This document shows, in pieces, positions 56,943 to 64,000 of a stretch of DNA of 64,000 bases. Within the stretch, counting starts at the first letter, position 1; each line of letters begins with the position of its first letter. The notes under the pieces were generated by a model. It was not told where the DNA came from. It was given only the letters and a program-made list of their open reading frames with translations, and ran no database searches. Location of the stretch: assembly GCF_001512305.1 (NCBI RefSeq), contig NZ_LNUT01000004.1:1167392-1231391 (forward strand), in the 5' to 3' direction. Position numbers and translations under genes: made by a program. This stretch comes from Arthrobacter sp. EPSL27 (GTDB lineage Bacteria > Actinomycetota > Actinomycetes > Actinomycetales > Micrococcaceae).

Positions 56943-57371
56943 CTAGGAGACCAGGGTGGCGTCCAGGGTGATCTTGAGGCCGGTGAGGGCGCCGGAGACG
57001 GGGCAGCCCACCTTGGCTTCCTCGGCGATCCGCTGGAATTCCTCTTCCGTGATCCCCGGGATCCGGGCGCTGACCGTCAGGTGGCTGTCCGTGATGCCGG
57101 TGCCGGGCACGAAGGTGACATCGGCCTTGGTGTTGACTTCCTCGGGCGCGTGGCCCGCGCCTGCGAGGGCGTGGCTGAACGCCATGGAGAAGCAGGCCGA
57201 GTGTGCGGCGGCGATGAGCTCCTCGGGGCTGGTCTTGCCCTCCGAGGCCTCGGTGCGCGCCTTCCAGGTGACATCAAAGTTACCCAGCCCGGAGCTGTCC
57301 AGGGTCGTGTTGCCGGCACCCGTCATCAGGTCGCCATTCCATACAGTGTGTGCGGTGCGTGTAGCTGCCAT
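56943..57371 (-). CDS. OsmC/Ohr-family peroxiredoxin
   Basis: This 142-residue protein has the two redox-active cysteines of the family: Cys60 (AHSACFSMAFS) and Cys123 (KVGCPVSGAL). It is probably OsmC-type, a thiol peroxidase that removes organic hydroperoxides. GAGGAG lies 5 bp before the ATG at 57371; a GTG two codons upstream is possible. Confidence 0.9.
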   Translation of the reverse strand: MAATRTAHTVWNGDLMTGAGNTTLDSSGLGNFDVTWKARTEASEGKTSPEELIAAAHSACFSMAFSHALAGAGHAPEEVNTKADVTFVPGTGITDSHLTVSARIPGITEEEFQRIAEEAKVGCPVSGALTGLKITLDATLVS

Positions 57372-57539
57372 GTCCACTCCTCGTCGTCGTCAATGCCATG
57401 GTGCGTGATCCGGCGCCTGCGCCGGATGCCGTGTCCCATCCTAGGGACTCCACGCCGCCGGCGCACGGAGGTTCCGCTGTCAGTGGATTGTGACCCGCGC
57501 ACAGTCCCGGACGCTGCCGGCATAGTGCCGGAACGACGG

Positions 57540-57571
57540 CGGCGGCGCACCCCGTGTGGGGTGCGCCGCCG
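57540..57571. terminator. Hairpin upstream of the OsmC gene
   Basis: CGGCGGCGCACCCC (57540-57553) pairs perfectly with 57558-57571 around GTGT. It lies between the OsmC gene and the 116-aa membrane protein gene, both on the minus strand. It ends neither cleanly in a T run, so it may be a terminator or a remnant repeat. Confidence 0.5.
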
Positions 57572-57600
57572 CGTGTCGGTCCGGGGAACAGTCCCGGGTG

Positions 57601-57951
57601 CTACTGCCAGAGGGTAGCGATGGCCACGTTCAGCAGGGCCAGCCCGCCGACGGCGTGCGCGAGGCCCTTGCCGACGTCCTCGCCCTTCTTATACTTGCGG
57701 CGGCCGATGAAGGCCAGGACGCCGACGGCCAGGGCGATGGCGAGCTTGAGCCCGAGCTTGGCGTAGTTGGCGTCCATGTCCAGGGCAGGAATGAGTCCCA
57801 TCATGGCGATGCCGGTGAGGAGCTGCAGCATGGCGCCGTCGAACTGGCGGGGGTGGACGGTGGGCTTCTTCATCTGGCCGATCCAGATGCCCACGATCAT
57901 GGCGGCGCCGACGATGTGCAGGAAGACCATGACGTTATAGACGATATTCAT
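57601..57951 (-). CDS. Hypothetical four-helix membrane protein
   Basis: This 116-residue protein has four hydrophobic segments (about 3-23, 40-58, 66-84 and 95-114), an early His (FLHIVGAAMIVGIWIG) and a cytoplasmic RRKYKKGEDVGKG loop. The pattern resembles small haem- or copper-associated membrane proteins (for example CopD-like) but is too short to assign. Its function is not recognised. Confidence 0.7.
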   Translation of the reverse strand: MNIVYNVMVFLHIVGAAMIVGIWIGQMKKPTVHPRQFDGAMLQLLTGIAMMGLIPALDMDANYAKLGLKLAIALAVGVLAFIGRRKYKKGEDVGKGLAHAVGGLALLNVAIATLWQ

Positions 57952-58044
57952 GGCATCAGTCTAGCCAGAAGTTTCTACGCGCCGTAGTAGGACCCGCCCG
58001 GCCGTCCGGCTGGGCGGCCGGGCACCCACGCACACCAAAAGGAC

Positions 58045-58094
58045 GACGGCGGCGCGGGTGCCGGTGGTGTCCCACCGGCGTCCGCACCGCCGTC
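58045..58094. terminator. Long imperfect hairpin after sucB
   Basis: GACGGCGG and TGCCGGTGG (58045-58067) pair with CCACCGGCG and ACCGCCGTC downstream to 58094, with small mismatches. It lies 25 bp after the sucB stop on the minus strand. Confidence 0.6.
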
Positions 58095-58119
58095 GCCCTT
58101 GGTCCGTGAACCCTGGCGG

Positions 58120-59895
58120 CTAGAGCCCCAGGTCGGCTTCGAAGGCGCCTTCCTCAAGGCGTGCCTTCAGCGTCTGCAGGAAGCGTCCTGCGTCGGCGCC
58201 GTCCACCAGGCGGTGGTCGTACGTCAGGGAGAGGTACATCATGGAGCGGATGGCCAGCGAGTCATCGCCGTTCTCATCGGCAACCACCACGGCCCGCTTG
58301 ACGATCGCGCCGGTACCCAGGATGGCGACCTGCGGCTGGTTGATGATCGGGGTGTCGAAGAGGGCGCCCACGGAACCGATGTTGGTGATGCTGAAGGTTC
58401 CGCCGGAAAGCTCGTCCGGGCCGATCTTGCCGTCGCGGGTGCGGCCGGCAACGTCGGCGATCTTCCCGGCCAGGCCGGCCAGGTTCAGGTTGCCGGCGTC
58501 GGCGATGACCGGAACCAGCAGGCCCTTGTCCGTGTCCACCGCAATCGCCAGGTGCTCGGCGTTGTGGTAGGTGATTTCCTGCTTGTCCTCGTCGTACGAG
58601 GCGTTGACCTTCGGGTGCTGCTTGAGGGCCTCGGCCACGGCCTTGGCGATGAAGGGCAGGAACGTCAGCTTGGAGCCGTTCTGGGCCTGGAAGGAGTTCT
58701 TGGCCCGGGCGCGCAGCTTGGCGACCTTGGTCATGTCCACTTCGTGCACCTGGGTCAGCTGCGTGGAGATGTCCAGGGATTCGCGCATGCGGCGGGCGAT
58801 GACCTGGCGGATCCGCGGAGCCTTCTGCACGGTGCCGCGCAGCGAGGACTGGTCAGCGGCGGGGCGTGCGGCGGAGGCAGCGGATGCTGCCGGTGCGGCT
58901 GCCTCGGGAGCCGGGGCTGCCTTGGCCTCTGCTGCTGCCAGCACGTCCTGCTTGCGGATGCGGCCGCCGACGCCGGTTCCGGTCAGGGATGCGATGTCAA
59001 CGCCCTGCTGGTTAGCCAGCTTGCGGACCAGCGGCGTGACGTAGCCTGACTCAGAGGACGCAGCGGAGGCTGCGGGAGCTTCTTCCTTCGCCGGCGCTGC
59101 GGCTTCCTTGGGAGCCTCCTGCTTGGGAGCCTCTTCCTTCGGGGCTTCCTGCTTCGGGGCTTCCTGCTTGGGAGCTTCCTGCTTGGGAGCCTCTTCCTTG
59201 GGAGCTTCCTGCTTGGGAGCTTCCGGGGCGGGGGCAGCGGCAGGAGCGGCGGCACCGGAACCGATAACGGCCAGGACGGAGCCCACCTCGGCGGTCTCGT
59301 CTTCGCCAACGCGGATTTCCTGCAGGGTGCCGGCCACGGGGGACGGGATCTCGGTGTCGACCTTGTCGGTGGAGACCTCGAGCAGCGGTTCGTCGACCTC
59401 AACGGTGTCGCCGATGCTCTTCAGCCAGCGGGTGACGGTGCCTTCGGTGACGCTCTCGCCCAGGGCGGGTAGCGTGACTTCGTGTCCTTCGCCGGCGGGG
59501 GCGGCTGCGGCTGCCTCGGCTGCGGGGGCTTCGGCGGCAGGCGCTTCTTCCTCGGGGGCCGGTGCTTCGGCGCCGGACGGGGACTCCGCAGCGGGTGCTT
59601 CTTCAGCGGCGGGTGCCTCCGCGGCCGGCGCGGAGGTCTCGGCTGCGCCGGAACCGGAGCCGTCGCCGATGCGGACCAGCGGTGCTCCAACCTCAGCGGT
59701 CTCGTCTTCGGCAACGAGGATTTCCTCGATCACGCCGGCGATCGGAGAGGGGATCTCGGTGTCTACTTTGTCGGTGGAAACCTCGAGCAGCGGCTCGTCC
59801 ACTTCTACCCGGTCACCTACCTGCTTGAGCCAGCGGGTGACGGTTCCTTCGGTGACACTCTCACCGAGGGCGGGCAAGTTAACGGATTCAGACAT
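58120..59895 (-). CDS. sucB: Dihydrolipoamide succinyltransferase (2-oxoglutarate dehydrogenase E2)
   Basis: This 591-residue E2 transferase has two lipoyl domains (Lys43 and Lys178 in [12 protein letters not shown]), a linker with eight EAPK[QE] pentapeptides (225-264), a peripheral subunit-binding domain ([16 protein letters not shown] at 285 onward) and the catalytic domain with DHRLVDG at 560-566. Two lipoyl domains are usual in actinobacterial E2 proteins, where one protein may serve several 2-oxo acid dehydrogenases. It is separated from lpdA by a hairpin at 59951-59989. Confidence 0.93.
   Translation of the reverse strand: MSESVNLPALGESVTEGTVTRWLKQVGDRVEVDEPLLEVSTDKVDTEIPSPIAGVIEEILVAEDETAEVGAPLVRIGDGSGSGAAETSAPAAEAPAAEEAPAAESPSGAEAPAPEEEAPAAEAPAAEAAAAAPAGEGHEVTLPALGESVTEGTVTRWLKSIGDTVEVDEPLLEVSTDKVDTEIPSPVAGTLQEIRVGEDETAEVGSVLAVIGSGAAAPAAAPAPEAPKQEAPKEEAPKQEAPKQEAPKQEAPKEEAPKQEAPKEAAAPAKEEAPAASAASSESGYVTPLVRKLANQQGVDIASLTGTGVGGRIRKQDVLAAAEAKAAPAPEAAAPAASAASAARPAADQSSLRGTVQKAPRIRQVIARRMRESLDISTQLTQVHEVDMTKVAKLRARAKNSFQAQNGSKLTFLPFIAKAVAEALKQHPKVNASYDEDKQEITYHNAEHLAIAVDTDKGLLVPVIADAGNLNLAGLAGKIADVAGRTRDGKIGPDELSGGTFSITNIGSVGALFDTPIINQPQVAILGTGAIVKRAVVVADENGDDSLAIRSMMYLSLTYDHRLVDGADAGRFLQTLKARLEEGAFEADLGL
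59104..59223 (-). repeat. 15-bp coding tandem repeat in the sucB linker
   Basis: Eight 15-bp units encode EAPKQ or EAPKE in tandem. The units differ mainly at third positions and Q/E codons. The segment forms a charged flexible linker between the second lipoyl and the subunit-binding domains. Confidence 0.92.
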
Positions 59896-59950
59896 GTCGT
59901 CCCCGTTCTCCTTATTGATCTTTAGTGCGGATGATTGCTGCCTTGGTCGA

Positions 59951-59989
59951 GCTTAGTGCACCCGGCATTTCGGGCCGGGTGCACTAAGC
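59951..59989. terminator. Perfect 16-bp hairpin between lpdA and sucB
   Basis: GCTTAGTGCACCCGGC (59951-59966) pairs perfectly with 59974-59989 around ATTTCGG. It lies after lpdA and before sucB on the minus strand, so sucB transcription from upstream would have to read through it or use its own promoter. Confidence 0.75.
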
Positions 59990-60022
59990 GCGGTGGTCTT
60001 GCTGTGGTGCGGGCGGGGACTG

Positions 60023-61408
60023 CTAGCCGTGGAGCGGCTTGCCGGCCAGTGCCAGGTGCGCCTCGCCCAGGGACTCGTTCTGGGTCGGGTGCGCGTGGAC
60101 CAGCTGCGCCACGTCCTCCGGGTAGGCTTCCCAGTTCACGATCAGCTGGGCCTCACCGATCTGCTCGCCCATGCGGGAGCCGATCATGTGGACGCCGACG
60201 ACGGGGCCGTCCTTCTGGCGGACCAGCTTCACGAGGCCGGAGGTGCCCAGGATGGAGCTCTTGCCGTTGCCGGCGAGGTTGTATTCCTGGGTCTCCACCT
60301 GGTCGTCACCGAACTTGGCCTTGGCGGCCTTCTCGGTGTAGCCAACGGTCGCGATTTCCGGTTCCGCGTAGGTGACCTTGGGGATGTTGACGTCCTCGAC
60401 CACCACCGGCTTCAGGCCGGCGATTTCCTCGGCGACGAAGATGCCCTGCTGGTAGCCGCGGTGGGCGAGCTGGACGCCGGGGACAATGTCGCCCACGGCG
60501 TATACGTTGCCGACGCCGGTGTGCAGGCGCTCGTTGGTGATGACGAACCCGCGGTCGATCGTGAGGCCGGCTTCCTCGTAGCCGAGGTTGGCCGTGACGG
60601 GGCCGCGGCCGACAGCAACGAGCATGAGGTCCGCTTCGAAGGTCTTGCCGTCCACGAGGGTGACCTTGACGCCGTCGGCGTTCTGCTCGACGCCCTGGAA
60701 GAAGGTGCCGGTGGAGAACTTGATGCCGCGCTTCTTGAAGGCACGCTCAAAGGCCTTGACGATCGTCGCGTCCTCGTTCGGGACCAGCGACGGCAGGCCC
60801 TCGATGACGGTGACGTCCACGCCGAAGGACTTCCAGACGGAGGCGAACTCGACGCCGATCACGCCGCCGCCGAGGATGATGGCGCTCTTGGGGATGAAGT
60901 CCATGGTGAGGGCTTCGTCGGAGGTGATGACCTTGCCGCCAATTTCCAGGCCCGGAAGGGTGCGGGAGTAGGAGCCGGTCGCGAGGACGATGTTCTTGCC
61001 CTTGTACGCGGTGCCGTTCACGACGACGGTGTCGGTGCCCTGGAGCTTGCCTTCACCTTCGATGACGGTGATGCCCTTTTTGCCCTTGATGAGGCCCTGG
61101 AGGCCCTTGAACTTGCCGGCGATGATGCCGTCTTTGTAGGCGTTGACAGCGGTGATGTCGATGCTGTCGAGAGTCACGTTGACGCCGTACTTTGACGAGT
61201 CACGGGCGTGGTCGGCCAGTTCCGCGGAGTGCAGGAGGGCCTTGGTGGGGATACAGCCGTTGTGCAGGCAGGTGCCGCCGAGCTTGCCCTTTTCGATGAG
61301 GCCGACCGTGAGGCCGAGCTGGACGGCACGCAGGGCAGTGGCGTAGCCGCCGCTTCCGCCGCCGAGTACCAGGATGTCGAATTCTTGCGCAGTTGCCTGA
61401 TCGGCCAC
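60023..61408 (-). CDS. lpdA: Dihydrolipoyl dehydrogenase LpdA (E3)
   Basis: This FAD-dependent E3 reoxidises dihydrolipoyl groups of 2-oxo acid dehydrogenases. From GTG 61408 (GAGGGAG 7 bp upstream) it is 461 residues with the FAD motif LGGGSGGYATA (15-25), redox cysteines Cys47 and Cys52 (GGTCLHNGCIPTK), an NAD motif LGGGVIGVEF and the catalytic His440 (HAHPTQNE). The frame is open 33 residues further upstream but without family similarity. Confidence 0.95.
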   Translation of the reverse strand: MADQATAQEFDILVLGGGSGGYATALRAVQLGLTVGLIEKGKLGGTCLHNGCIPTKALLHSAELADHARDSSKYGVNVTLDSIDITAVNAYKDGIIAGKFKGLQGLIKGKKGITVIEGEGKLQGTDTVVVNGTAYKGKNIVLATGSYSRTLPGLEIGGKVITSDEALTMDFIPKSAIILGGGVIGVEFASVWKSFGVDVTVIEGLPSLVPNEDATIVKAFERAFKKRGIKFSTGTFFQGVEQNADGVKVTLVDGKTFEADLMLVAVGRGPVTANLGYEEAGLTIDRGFVITNERLHTGVGNVYAVGDIVPGVQLAHRGYQQGIFVAEEIAGLKPVVVEDVNIPKVTYAEPEIATVGYTEKAAKAKFGDDQVETQEYNLAGNGKSSILGTSGLVKLVRQKDGPVVGVHMIGSRMGEQIGEAQLIVNWEAYPEDVAQLVHAHPTQNESLGEAHLALAGKPLHG

Positions 61409-61592
61409 TAAAACGCTCCCTCGCGTGAACGATGACACGAGAGTACGCATCATCTGGTCTTGGAACTTCCCTGCCGTGATTATGCCAGCGGGGGAGTTCC
61501 CTTTCATTTGTGACTACCGGAGTTCACCTTAGCGAACCACTAATACATGCTCCACCTTGCCGTGGCGTTTGTGGAGCGCTTGTGTCCAGTCT

Positions 61593-61638
61593 CACGCGGC
61601 TTTGCGGCCGGGGTCATCCCGCTCCGCAAAGCCGCGTG
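61593..61638. terminator. Perfect 15-bp hairpin after pepA
   Basis: CACGCGGCTTTGCGG (61593-61607) pairs perfectly with 61624-61638 around a 16-nt loop. It lies 18 bp downstream of the pepA stop on the minus strand and upstream of lpdA. Confidence 0.75.
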
Positions 61639-61656
61639 GCGGCCGGACGCCGGATC

Positions 61657-63183
61657 CTAGGCGGATTTGGCCGCAATGTCCTCGACATAGGCCACCAGCG
61701 TGCGCACGGTGCAGCCGGTGCCCTGCTTGTGGTTGTAGCCGTAGGGGCTGCCGTTGTTGAACGACGGTCCGGCAATGTCGATGTGGGCCCAGGGGATCTG
61801 CTCGCCGTCCTTGCCCTTGCCGACGAATTCGCGCAGGAACACGGCCGCCGTCATCATGCCGCCGTGGCGTTCACCGATGTTGGCGATGTCCGCGACCTGG
61901 GAATCGAGGCTGGGGCGCAGCTCCTCCGGCAGCGGCATCGGCCAGACAAGCTCTCCGGCGCGGTCGGCGGCCGCCTTGAGCGGACCGGTGACGGAATCGG
62001 AACCCATAACGCCGGCGGTGCGGTCGCCCAGGGCGATCAGCTGCGCACCGGTGAGGGTGGCGACGTCGATGATGGTGTCCGGGAACTCCTGGCCGGCGGC
62101 GACAATGCCGTCCGCCATGACCAGGCGGCCCTCGGCGTCGGTGTTGAGCACCTCCACGGTCTTGCCGCCGAAGATGGTCAGCACGTCTGCCGGGCGCTGC
62201 GCGGCGCCGGAGGGCATGTTCTCGGCAATGCACAGCCAGGCGGTCGTCTTGACGGGCAGGCCCAGGCCGGCGATGGCCAGGACCGTGTTAAGGACGACGG
62301 CGGCGCCCGCCATATCGGACTTCATGTCGCCCATGCCAAGGGCAGGCTTGATGGAGATGCCGCCGGTGTCAAAGGTGATTCCCTTGCCCACAAGCGCGAC
62401 CTTGGCGGCGGCCTTGGCGGGGGAGTACTCCACCTTGACCAGGCGCGGCTGGCGGGTGGAGCCCTTGCCGACGCCGAGGATGCCCCCGAAGCCTTCCTTT
62501 TCCAGGCGCTTCTCGTCCCACACCGTCACCTTGACGGGCAGGCCCTTGGACAGTTCCTTGGCCGCTTCCGCGAAGGATTCCGGGTAGAGGTGGCTCGGCG
62601 GCTGGTTGACCAGCGTGCGGGTGGCGTTGACGGCCTTGCCGATGAGCGCGGCGCGTTCCAGCACCGGCTTGAGGCCCTTGTCGGCAGCGAGGTCGGTAAC
62701 GATCACAACGTTCTTGACCGGGTCCTTCAGGCCTTCTTTGGTGGAGCGGTGCTCGGTGTAGGAGTACGCGCCCATGGCTGCGCCCTCGGCGACGGCGGCG
62801 ACCTCGCCGAGCGTCGACGTCGGGAGGGCCAGGCTCACCGTGGTGACGCCCGCCAGCTGGCGGACGGCCGAACCGGCGGCGCGGCGGAGCGCCTCCTCGG
62901 TGAGCGGCTGCGAGGCGGAGACCTTGCCGACGCCGGCGAGCACCAGGACCTCGGCACCGGCCTCGGGCAGGCCCGGGAGGCGGTGGGCCTGGTCGGCTGC
63001 TCCCGTGATGCCAAGAAGAACCAGTGATTCCGCCAGCGCCTCGGCGGCTTTGGCCGTCAGGGGGTTGGCGAGCAGGACCGGACCGTCCGTGCCCTGCGCC
63101 ACGCCGATGACGAGGGCGCCGCTGGGGGACTTCTTGAGGTCCCCGGCGATTGCACTGAGTTTCACTTCGGTATTCTTGACCAC
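61657..63183 (-). CDS. pepA: Leucyl aminopeptidase (M17)
   Basis: This is a dimanganese/dizinc M17 aminopeptidase that hydrolyses N-terminal Leu and other residues. Motifs KGITFDTGG, MKSDMAGAA and NTDAEGRLVMADG carry the metal ligands. GTG 63183 (GAGGAC upstream) gives 508 residues, normal for the family, starting VVKNTEVKLSAIAGD. The frame is open a further 115 codons, with ATGs at 63228 and 63315, so the start is not certain. It lies divergent from the PAC2 gene. Confidence 0.9.
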   Translation of the reverse strand: MVKNTEVKLSAIAGDLKKSPSGALVIGVAQGTDGPVLLANPLTAKAAEALAESLVLLGITGAADQAHRLPGLPEAGAEVLVLAGVGKVSASQPLTEEALRRAAGSAVRQLAGVTTVSLALPTSTLGEVAAVAEGAAMGAYSYTEHRSTKEGLKDPVKNVVIVTDLAADKGLKPVLERAALIGKAVNATRTLVNQPPSHLYPESFAEAAKELSKGLPVKVTVWDEKRLEKEGFGGILGVGKGSTRQPRLVKVEYSPAKAAAKVALVGKGITFDTGGISIKPALGMGDMKSDMAGAAVVLNTVLAIAGLGLPVKTTAWLCIAENMPSGAAQRPADVLTIFGGKTVEVLNTDAEGRLVMADGIVAAGQEFPDTIIDVATLTGAQLIALGDRTAGVMGSDSVTGPLKAAADRAGELVWPMPLPEELRPSLDSQVADIANIGERHGGMMTAAVFLREFVGKGKDGEQIPWAHIDIAGPSFNNGSPYGYNHKQGTGCTVRTLVAYVEDIAAKSA

Positions 63184-63490
63184 GAGGACAGTCCTCAATT
63201 CTCTGAGTTTTTTCGGCAGGGACTGCATGTTCGGCGCCCTGCCCTGGAACCTGGGCCGCTGCCGGTTTGAGACGTTCTGGTTCTGCGATGGACGCGGTGT
63301 CTGCAAAGCCGTCATAAGGCCAGCTCCGATCGTAGTCTCTCCCCGGCGCGGGTGTTCAATTGAATGAGAGCTGGAGCACACCGGTGTTGAGGAATGCGCC
63401 CCGCCCCCGGCGTGTTGTACCCGGTAGCAGCGCCGCCGCCCCGCAGGGCCCGGCCGGGCGCCCCACCGACTCCGAGGAAAGGAACATGCC
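63184..63490. other. Gap between pepA and the PAC2 gene
   Basis: This 307-bp divergent gap holds no clear gene other than the possible N-terminal extension of pepA (down to 63315). A short palindrome TTCAATTGAA (63355-63364) lies near the middle and could be a regulator site; promoters for both genes should lie here. Confidence 0.5.
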
Positions 63491-64000
63491 GTGATTGAAC
63501 GGATTTCCGGCTCTTTGCTGGACCCCACATCGCTCTACGTGCGGAATGACGCGCTGTTCCACGACCCGGAACTGCGCGGGCTGAACCTCGTCATGGGCTT
63601 CACCGGGTTCGCCGATGCAGGGCACGTCGTCCGGCAGATCACCAATGAACTGCTGGAGGCCACGGACGCGGTCACGGTGGCCGAATTCGACGCGGACCAG
63701 CTCGTGGACTACCGGTCCCGGCGCCCGCAGATCAGTTTTGTCGAGGACCACCTGCAGGACTACCAGGCACCGCGCCTTGCCCTCTACCGGCTGCTGGACG
63801 GGCTGGGCAACCCGTTCCTGCTCCTGGCCGGGTTCGAACCCGACCTGCAGTGGGAGCGGTTCGCGCGCGCCGTCGTCGGGATCGTCGAGGACCTGGACGT
63901 GAACCTCGTGGCGTGGATCCACGCCATCCCGATGCCCGTGCCCCATACCCGTCCCGTCGGCGTGACCGTGCACGGCAACCGCCCGGACCTCATCGAGGGC
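63491..64000 (+). CDS. PAC2-family protein, 3' end missing
   Basis: The first 170 residues of a PAC2 (proteasome assembly chaperone 2) family protein are present: MIERISGSLLDPTSLYVRND, LVMGFTGFADAGHVVRQI, and FLLLAGFEPDLQWERF match. Actinobacterial PAC2 proteins are soluble homologues of proteasome-assembly chaperones, with no established role. GTG 63491 is preceded by GGAAAGGAAC. The frame stays open to the window edge. Confidence 0.85.
   Translation, partial: MIERISGSLLDPTSLYVRNDALFHDPELRGLNLVMGFTGFADAGHVVRQITNELLEATDAVTVAEFDADQLVDYRSRRPQISFVEDHLQDYQAPRLALYRLLDGLGNPFLLLAGFEPDLQWERFARAVVGIVEDLDVNLVAWIHAIPMPVPHTRPVGVTVHGNRPDLIEG

Noticed and set aside
1..64000. tRNA/rRNA genes, insertion sequences, CRISPR arrays, defence islands
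   Set aside because: I looked for clover-leaf sequences, transposase motifs, terminal inverted repeats and spaced direct repeats and found none convincing; the window reads as core chromosome.

Overview
The window is a 64 kb stretch of high-GC, gene-dense chromosome from an actinobacterium, most likely a member of the Micrococcaceae (Arthrobacter or Pseudarthrobacter type). The evidence is the actinobacterial division and cell wall gene order ending in sepF-yggT-divIVA, the glnA2-glnE pair, a polyphosphate glucokinase, frequent GTG starts, and a MurE whose substrate motif fits L-lysine rather than meso-diaminopimelate peptidoglycan. No tRNA, rRNA, insertion sequence, prophage or CRISPR array was recognised. 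The content reads as core chromosome.

Positions 1-21,050 hold a 5'-truncated DUF3040 gene and then the dcw cluster: mraZ, rsmH, ftsL, ftsI, murE, murF, mraY, murD, ftsW, murG, murC, ftsQ, ftsZ, pgeF, yggS, sepF, yggT, divIVA. These make the lipid-linked peptidoglycan precursor, form and position the Z-ring, and build the septum and pole. Many junctions overlap (ATGA or GTGA), which suggests translational coupling. A promoter covered by three phased MraZ-type boxes starts the cluster. A 19-bp hairpin follows ftsZ and another hairpin follows divIVA. lspA, an RluD-type pseudouridine synthase and dnaE follow at 21,133-26,263.

Positions 26,283-37,074 are a mixed housekeeping block: a flavin reductase, a small membrane protein, hisD, nrdR, a short-chain dehydrogenase, polyphosphate glucokinase, methionine aminopeptidase, a 55-residue SPOR-like protein, a membrane phosphodiesterase with a holin-like N-terminus, an MBL-fold hydrolase, a SHOCT-type membrane protein and panB.

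Positions 37,374-46,633 are a nitrogen assimilation region. GlnA2 (without an adenylylation tyrosine) lies next to the adenylyltransferase glnE. Further on is glnA1, with the tyrosine and a four-half-site GlnR-type operator upstream. Between them are a VOC protein, a GNAT acetyltransferase and a secreted protein with Ig-like repeats. A cluster of REP-like palindromes follows the RDD gene.

Positions 46,891-64,000 hold the lipoate and 2-oxo acid dehydrogenase functions (lipB-lipA; lpdA and sucB with two lipoyl domains). Interspersed are a transmembrane Ser/Thr kinase, a TIGR01777 epimerase, a 1200-residue tricorn-type protease, an OsmC protein, leucyl aminopeptidase and the start of a PAC2-family gene that runs off the end. 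Three unrelated loci (murC 3' end, upstream of hisD, sucB linker) carry tandem repeats with a 15-bp unit. Large perfect hairpins mark many gene ends.
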